Origin: Hemibagrus wyckioides
Taxonomy: Eukaryota; Chordata; Actinopteri; Siluriformes; Bagridae
Assembly: GCF_019097595.1 (NCBI RefSeq)
Contig: NC_080712.1
Location: 22,316,646 to 22,380,645, forward strand
Length of the DNA: 64,000 nucleotides
Direction: 5' to 3'
This document shows, piece by piece, positions 57,982 to 64,000 of the stretch. A program made the position numbers and the translations under genes. Below the pieces are notes generated by a model. It was given only the letters and a program-made list of their open reading frames with translations. It was not told the origin of the DNA and ran no database searches. The first letter of the stretch is position 1, and every line of letters begins with the position of its first letter.

Positions 57982-59739
57982 GCTGAGCCCGCTGCACATC
58001 ACAGTCCCACAGTTATTATAGCTCATAACAATTAGCATTTAATTAAAAACCCAACCATATGGAGGTGTTCATTCTTTGCTGCTGACAACATGCTCATGAG
58101 TTAAGGGTAATGCTTTATGGTGAACAACACAGCTGGAAGAATGTGACTCTGTTGTGCACTTTGTGTGTATGTGTGTGTGTGTGTGTGTTTGTGTGTCCGT
58201 GTATACTATTTTTTATTTTTTTAAATTTTTAGTTGCATAATATATTTCAGATGTTCATTGAATGTCTCCAGTGACCTGCACAGGTGGATCAAAGTACCAT
58301 ATAATGTGTGTGAAAACTCAATATTTCCCTTCCATAAGTTTACCTTTTTTCCCATCATTAGTCTTTTCCACAGATGATAAGGCAGACTTTGATCACATTT
58401 ATCACTACAAAGAAGTAGAAGTTCACAAAAGCCTTTTACTGTGTATTGGGGGATTATGTGATGACTTGTTTGAATAAGATGGATACTCCTGCCAGCCTCG
58501 ATTCTAGGATGATGGATGGAGACACACAAAAGGAGGAAATAGCTCTCATAAACCCAGCCTGTGTGCTGGCACATTGCTTCAGTATTTTTTTTTTTTTCCT
58601 TCAGTACTGAAAGCTTTGCCTAAGATGTATTAACCCATTTCTGACACGCAGCAGGGAAGACATTTCATTTGTGAAGGAAGTTGAATAAACATAATAGTTC
58701 TGTTAACAAGTACTCATGTGGTTTCACGATTGTTTCTCGTACGTCTCTGCTGTCCTCAAAGAGCTGATGACTAGGTGAGCGGCAGCGAAAACAATAGTAC
58801 TTTCTATAAATAATTCATAAAGTGTCCGTCTCACGTTCGTCCGTTCTGACGGGCAGAAGAACAGCTGTTCGGACTCACTTCATAGTGACATGCCTCAAGA
58901 GTACGGCATCTGGCTGGGAGGAGGGGAAGCCTGTTCTCTAGAGTGTAAGCATCAGGGGAAACCGCTGTGTCTTTAACTTGTTTATCTACAGATGGTGAGG
59001 ATCAGGCTCATAAAATAGGAAAACAGCAGCTTTGTTTTCAATTCACATTGCCTTGCGCATCTGCCAATCAAACAGATCCCATTATTACCATGCTTATAGA
59101 GAAATTCCAGCCATCCAGGTCATGCTGGTATTGCTGTTGAACTGCTTTTCTTATGTAACAGCATGAAGAGGGTTGTTCTGCAGCTTTCCGATCGTGTATT
59201 GTGTTAAGACGTGTATTCTTCTGAACGCTAACAGTTGCTTATTTATGTCTCGCAGTCGCAGGAATAAAATGAAGTCAAGCTGTTAGTGCTTTCAGAAGTC
59301 TAAGTAAAGAAATCTATCATGTACAACTACTTTTCAAACAGCTCCAGATTGCACATTAAATATCCAGCAGAGTTCATGGGCAAAAATAAACGCAATATTA
59401 TACTCCTAATGAGACAATACAGGACCATTGTGAGACTATCATGCTGTTGTTCATCACTGAGTCAGACAGATCAGACAGCAGACTTCTGTCCACTCATTTG
59501 CCTCCTCTCAATCATCATCAGAGCCACAGAACAGGAGCAGCTTGTGTTCCTGTTATCTCCGCTCCACATTTACTGATATTAAATCTCACATCCTGCCACA
59601 TTCTTCACCAGAGACACGGCCAGGGATCATGTAGTCCTTCCACCCATCTCATTCCCTTGGCTATTCAGAGGCCTGTAGGGAATGTTTTCATGGGGTAGGT
59701 GGAGCACAGATGCAGTAGCAGCCCTCATATTGCTGGAGG
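57982..59739. other. Intergenic, no gene recognised
   Basis: Contains a GT array (about 58161-58197). A block at about 59040-59150 and AT-rich homeodomain-like motifs near 58030 may be regulatory. I cannot support a gene. Confidence 0.4.
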
Positions 59740-60430
59740 AAGCGATGGCTGACTACCTTTTGGCTTGGAGGCGCCATTAACCAATTTGCCTTCCAGATGT
59801 CCATCAGCGAGCAGTGGCCAGCTTCATGCCAATCCAGGCTGTCCAGCCTCTATACATCTGGCCAAACTGTCTCCCACACTCAATCTGCTATTTGTGTTTT
59901 GTTTTTTCGACTGTTCCAAAGCCAGTTTTTAGCTGTGATTTTCTGGCCAGTGAAAGATTGTGTTTACTGCAATGTATGTGGTAAAATGCAATATATTCAT
60001 CGAACATCTATGCGCTTTTGCCCTTTATGCAAAACCACGGTCAGAACTGGTTAGTATATCTAGGTGTTTATTGTGTGATATGCGTTAGAAATTGCACTTC
60101 TTTTTCATACTACTGCAGATTGATGATAGCTGTGCTGACAGCATGTGTATGTCCCACAAGCACAACCTCTATGTTGTGTGAACATTTGAGGCTGCAATTC
60201 CCAAAAAGGGCTAACCTGCGCCAGCTGTTGGAGACAAGCTACCTGTGCCAACGGTGGCAGCCGCTGCCCACTGCATCATGTGTTCCAACGTTTCCATCTG
60301 TGGCATTTGTACCCGTCCTCCACTCTCTGCATCTGGACGTGCTAAAGAAAGCTTTCCAATAGCGCCGGGCCTGGTGCCGGCTGCCAACTGGGCCAGATGT
60401 TCGAGCTGTAAGCCCCAGGCTAAATCAGTG
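59740..60430. promoter_or_regulatory. E-box-rich candidate regulatory block
   Basis: The block has ACATCTGGC at 59854-59862, ccatctgtgg near 60296, gcatctggac near 60328 and gccagatgtt at 60392-60401 (reverse complement AACATCTGGC), plus a CAGCTG near 60222. The last site matches the published ZBTB18/RP58 consensus (A/C)ACATCTG(G/T)(A/C) at every position. Open frames here read as no known family and are broken by stops. Confidence 0.35.
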
Positions 60431-61970
60431 TAGCTCTCTACTCATTATTCCAGCCCTGATGAATTACAAGTGCCCATTTTTTTTCTCCTCCAGCTCCCTC
60501 CTCAACAAACCATCCATCAGTGGGAGAGACTTGAGGAGCTGCAGTGGTGGGGATGTCTAAGGAGGGCCTTGCAGATGTGTCTTTTAAAGCTTTTGGCAGA
60601 AATGGGGGGAAACTCTTGAAAGCTGGGTTCCTTGTTGAGGGAAAGCCTATTCTGTTCTTATGAATTGGTATTCTTTTTAACACACTGAAAAGCATATCAT
60701 ACAGATGGGGGAAAAATAAATCTGTGCAGCGGTACTGAAATCAATCCATGGTATTTATTTGGGGGTATTTTATGATGTCTCTTTTTTTATCACTGTATTT
60801 ATGCTTCATGTATTTGCTAATAGAAGTTCTGATATTCAGACTAGCTTTACTACTCACTAACCTGAGGCACACTGGTGTAGTTCTTTAGCTGGGGAACCAT
60901 GGACATGATAACACAGGGCCTTGACTTAGGGTTGTTTTGCTCTGGTTTTCCCCAGGGAAGCATTTACTGTGGCCTGAGCACACTGGCCTTGTTGATCCAG
61001 ATGGTGACAGAATAATGCAGGCTGCATATCCTCTCACAGCTCACAGTGCAACAGTGCATCTACTGGCCTGCATAAGAAGGATTTTCCTTTTAACATAGCC
61101 AATGAAATAGTAACAGATAAGAAAATGAATATACAGCTGGGTGACAAATTAAAAGAAAAGAAAAACACACAACATAACATGCTTTAATAAGAGGGTGTAT
61201 TTGTCCTACAGCTTAACAGAGCCTCTGAGTCTTCTTGGTGTATGCCACATATATAGTACTCTTGTCTTCTTGTAAGAAGATGGTGAAGGATGATGTTTAT
61301 ACACGCCTGTAGATCAATGCTTTTTCACAACTGTGCATTTGACTGTGCAAATTTATGCACTGCGGTCCTACTATAATACAGTATACAATACATACACATA
61401 TACATGCCATCCCTGTCTCAATAACAAAGTTTTGCTATTTTGGGCTCAACCACTAATGTATTACTGCATATAATAGAGGTTTGATATCACTAAAGAGAGT
61501 ACGGCCAACAGGTGAACTTCGTGAATCTGGATTTTTCATAGCCTTAAAACTTGAATGTATTATATAATGTTTTATACAATGTTTGTCGGGGGCTGTGATG
61601 TAAATTCCACATCAGGTGTAGCAGTGAATATTTAGTCCACGACGTCAAATAATTTGACCTAGGGGAAGCATATAAATTAAAAATAGAAGCAGGCTAAAGC
61701 CTGATCCCTGAGGAACACATAGTGTAAAAGAAACAGTGTGATAAAGTGTGCTCTGTTAGTAAGGCAGCACTTGAATGAAGTAACAGCAGAATCTTTTAGA
61801 CATAAATTGATTTTATAACTCATAAAATCAAAGTTTTTTTTTCCAAAGTCAGCGATGGTATTTATACAGTGGTGAAAAGAAAGAATTCACTGTTTTCTTG
61901 TCAAACATCTTGTTAGACTACTGTAGAGCTGAAAGCACTGAAAAAATATATTCAGTCATAAAGAAAAGTC
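60431..61970. other. Intergenic, no gene recognised
   Basis: Mostly AT-rich unique sequence. The only structure I see is weak similarity to decayed retroelement DNA near 61680-61730. No supportable feature. Confidence 0.45.
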
Positions 61971-62073
<103 letters not shown>

Positions 62074-63024
62074 TGAAGTTGCTTAAAAGGTAAGAATTAT
62101 ACATGTTTCACAACTCAATAGATAGAGGTTTATCTTGGACCCAAAGCATACTACCAAAACAACCATGGACTTTTCAGCACCATTATTTTACCAGCATCCA
62201 ATCAGAAGCTAGTTTTGTGTATGAAGATTGGAGTTACTACAGGAATCCAGGGTATTTGGGATGCTACTTCATGTAGCCTCTGTATGAGTGCATGAACTTG
62301 TATAAATCTGCATTTTTGGTGTGTAGTTAAAATCATTACAGATGGGTGTTTGGACTCAAGCATGTCTTTTGTGTCTCTTGTTTGAAATTTTCATTGACTG
62401 GAAATCAAGAGAAGGTTGGAGAAATGCCTATCACTGATGGCTAGAGGTAACATCCCTGTTTTTTGCAGATGAACGTATTCTCTCAGCACCATTCAGAGGC
62501 AAGAAAATCAACAGTGGGGTAATACAACACTGAGGATCAGTATGGCAAAATACACTTCTAGCACAATTTCACAGTAACATAACCTGTGTGCCAAATAGTA
62601 CTAATGTCTAATGAGAAGCACCATAATCCCAAACCGCTGGCAATAATGATCAAACTCCTGAATTATATCAAATCCACCTCTAAAGCTAATGAACATTCAT
62701 TCTACTGAACAGAGGCATTACCTCAGTTTTACCACTGATCTGTTGAGCCATTTCAATGTTACTGTGCAATAAATATAATCTGAAACGATATATACTGTAT
62801 ACCCTTTAACTCTTTTTTACCGTAGAACAAAATATGTGGCTGTTTTGGTTGGGCCCATGCTCAGCATTGACTTTCTTTGTCATGTCACACTCCACAGTGG
62901 CGCTTAATAGTTTATATGAATTAGACACTCAGGGCTTTAAGAGCTTTTTGTTTTTATCCCGCATACTAGGACATATATGTTTGATCTCTGTGATGCCCCA
63001 AGTGCTTGTTCATAAGTATCTAAA
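62074..63024. other. Intergenic, no gene recognised
   Basis: Unique sequence between the GATA array and the SINE. One open frame of 69 codons at 62834-63043 has no family and runs into the SINE. Confidence 0.5.
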
Positions 63025-63203
63025 TGGGGATGTGGTAGCTTAGTGGCTAAAACATTGGCCTACCCTTAGGAAGATGGTGAGTTCAAATCCCAGGTCCACC
63101 AAGCTGTCACTACTGAGCCCTTGAGCAAGGACCTTAACCCTTAGTTGTATAAAAATGGGACAAAATGTAAGTCGCTCTGGATAAGGGTATGTGACTGTAA
63201 AAG
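63025..63203 (+). mobile_element. tRNA-derived SINE
   Basis: A tRNA-like head begins ggggatgtggtagcttagtg with an A box (tagcttagtggc) and a B box (gagttcaaatccc, 63079-63091). The body has gcccttgagcaaggacctta, and the tail gtaagtcgctctggataagg ends in gactgtaaaag. The tail resembles the end of the insert at 20149-20471, so both probably use the same LINE machinery. Confidence 0.85.
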
Positions 63204-64000
63204 TATTTGAATGCAAAGTTATCTTTAACCACTAAAATTCTGTGTCCTGACTAATTTTATATTGGACCTGTGGTGAAGTAATCCATCTGTATATACTGGT
63301 TGAAAATGTCTGATAAGTCAGTTTGCCAGAGTTCTGGTAAAAAGGGTTAAACCTTTGAAATCACACATATTCTGTTTGACTAACTTTTAAATCTACGCTT
63401 CTTAGATATCAAGATGCACAACATAACAGCAAGTGGCTCTCCAAAAGTGAAAAGAGCTCTGAGGTTTGAAGCTATTAAAGAGACTTTAGCGTATGTTTTT
63501 AAATTCATCTATCTTTTGGACAAGAAAGCATTACATTTATTCACAGTGACTGAGCATAAAGAATTGTGACCAAAATCCCTGTCAGAAGATAGAGTTTGAG
63601 CACAACAAGCAAAGTCACTCAATAAGATTAACTAGAGATGATTCTCAACTCCCCATGGAGTGCTTTGAGCCACTGTCTCTGTTCTGTCAGGATGAGCCAA
63701 AATAAACTTCCCTACAAACAGAGAGGACTCATCCAGTTGTGCTAATCCAAACACAGTCTGTAGCTTCCAGATGCTGCTTTCTCAGTCTCATGGTCCAGTG
63801 TGAAGGGTCCAGTGTGCTAGCCCCACAGGGAAATCAAAATCAGGCTTCACCAAATGCTATTCACTCCAGCTGTTGCCAGTTGTGTTATCTCAGAGATTAA
63901 TGTTTTATTTAACAAAAGAATTAAAAAAGACAGCAGATAGCGAGTTTCTTATATTTATTTATTTATTTATTTTGGTGTTTATTTTATACTACAGCACACT
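63204..64000. other. Intergenic, no gene recognised
   Basis: Unique sequence ending in a short (TTTA)n tract at about 63951-63974. No gene, RNA or clear element is seen. Confidence 0.5.

Overview
This is vertebrate nuclear DNA, almost certainly from a teleost fish. Coding is sparse, genes have many GT-AG introns, microsatellites are everywhere, and decayed Tc1-like transposons and tRNA-derived SINEs of the kind common in fish lie between genes. The exact species cannot be read from the window; a catfish or other otophysan would fit the repeats, but that is a guess.

There are two supported protein-coding genes, arranged tail to tail. (1) adss2, adenylosuccinate synthetase isozyme 2, on the + strand: 12 coding exons from 15655 to 22322 join in frame to 395 residues plus a stop and match vertebrate residues 62-456. 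The first coding exon, with the N-terminus and P-loop, is not found and must lie before the window. (2) zbtb18 (RP58/ZNF238), on the - strand: a large coding exon at 46271-44719 with a BTB/POZ domain and four C2H2 zinc fingers, a 13-nt coding piece at 48623-48611 that supplies the start codon, a candidate 5' exon and CpG-rich promoter around 50819-51420, and a probable 3' UTR down to about 41510. The pairing and convergent orientation match ADSS2 and ZBTB18 on human 1q43-q44, which supports adss2 over its paralogue adss1.

Layout: 1-6719 is one tandem array of 4-bp units (CTCA with interspersed CAGA/AGTC variants) that runs off the left edge; 6720-15654 is unique intronic DNA with a rearranged Tc1-type element and simple repeats; 15655-22322 is adss2; 22323-41500 is intergenic, with Tc1 relics, a 30-bp minisatellite, ATCT and ATT arrays and possible regulatory DNA; 41510-51420 is zbtb18; 51421-64000 is the zbtb18 5' flank, with no recognisable gene, two SINEs, a GATA array and segments that look like candidate enhancers, including E-box clusters that fit ZBTB18's own binding site.

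The two genes have no shared pathway: ADSS2 is a purine-synthesis enzyme and ZBTB18 a neurodevelopmental and myogenic repressor. I found no new multi-gene system. The most unusual items are the large structured tetranucleotide array, apparently inside adss2 intron 1; a fold-back Tc1 derivative; a retro-insert nested in a Tc1 copy; and an open frame running through the candidate zbtb18 5' exons in phase with the known protein.
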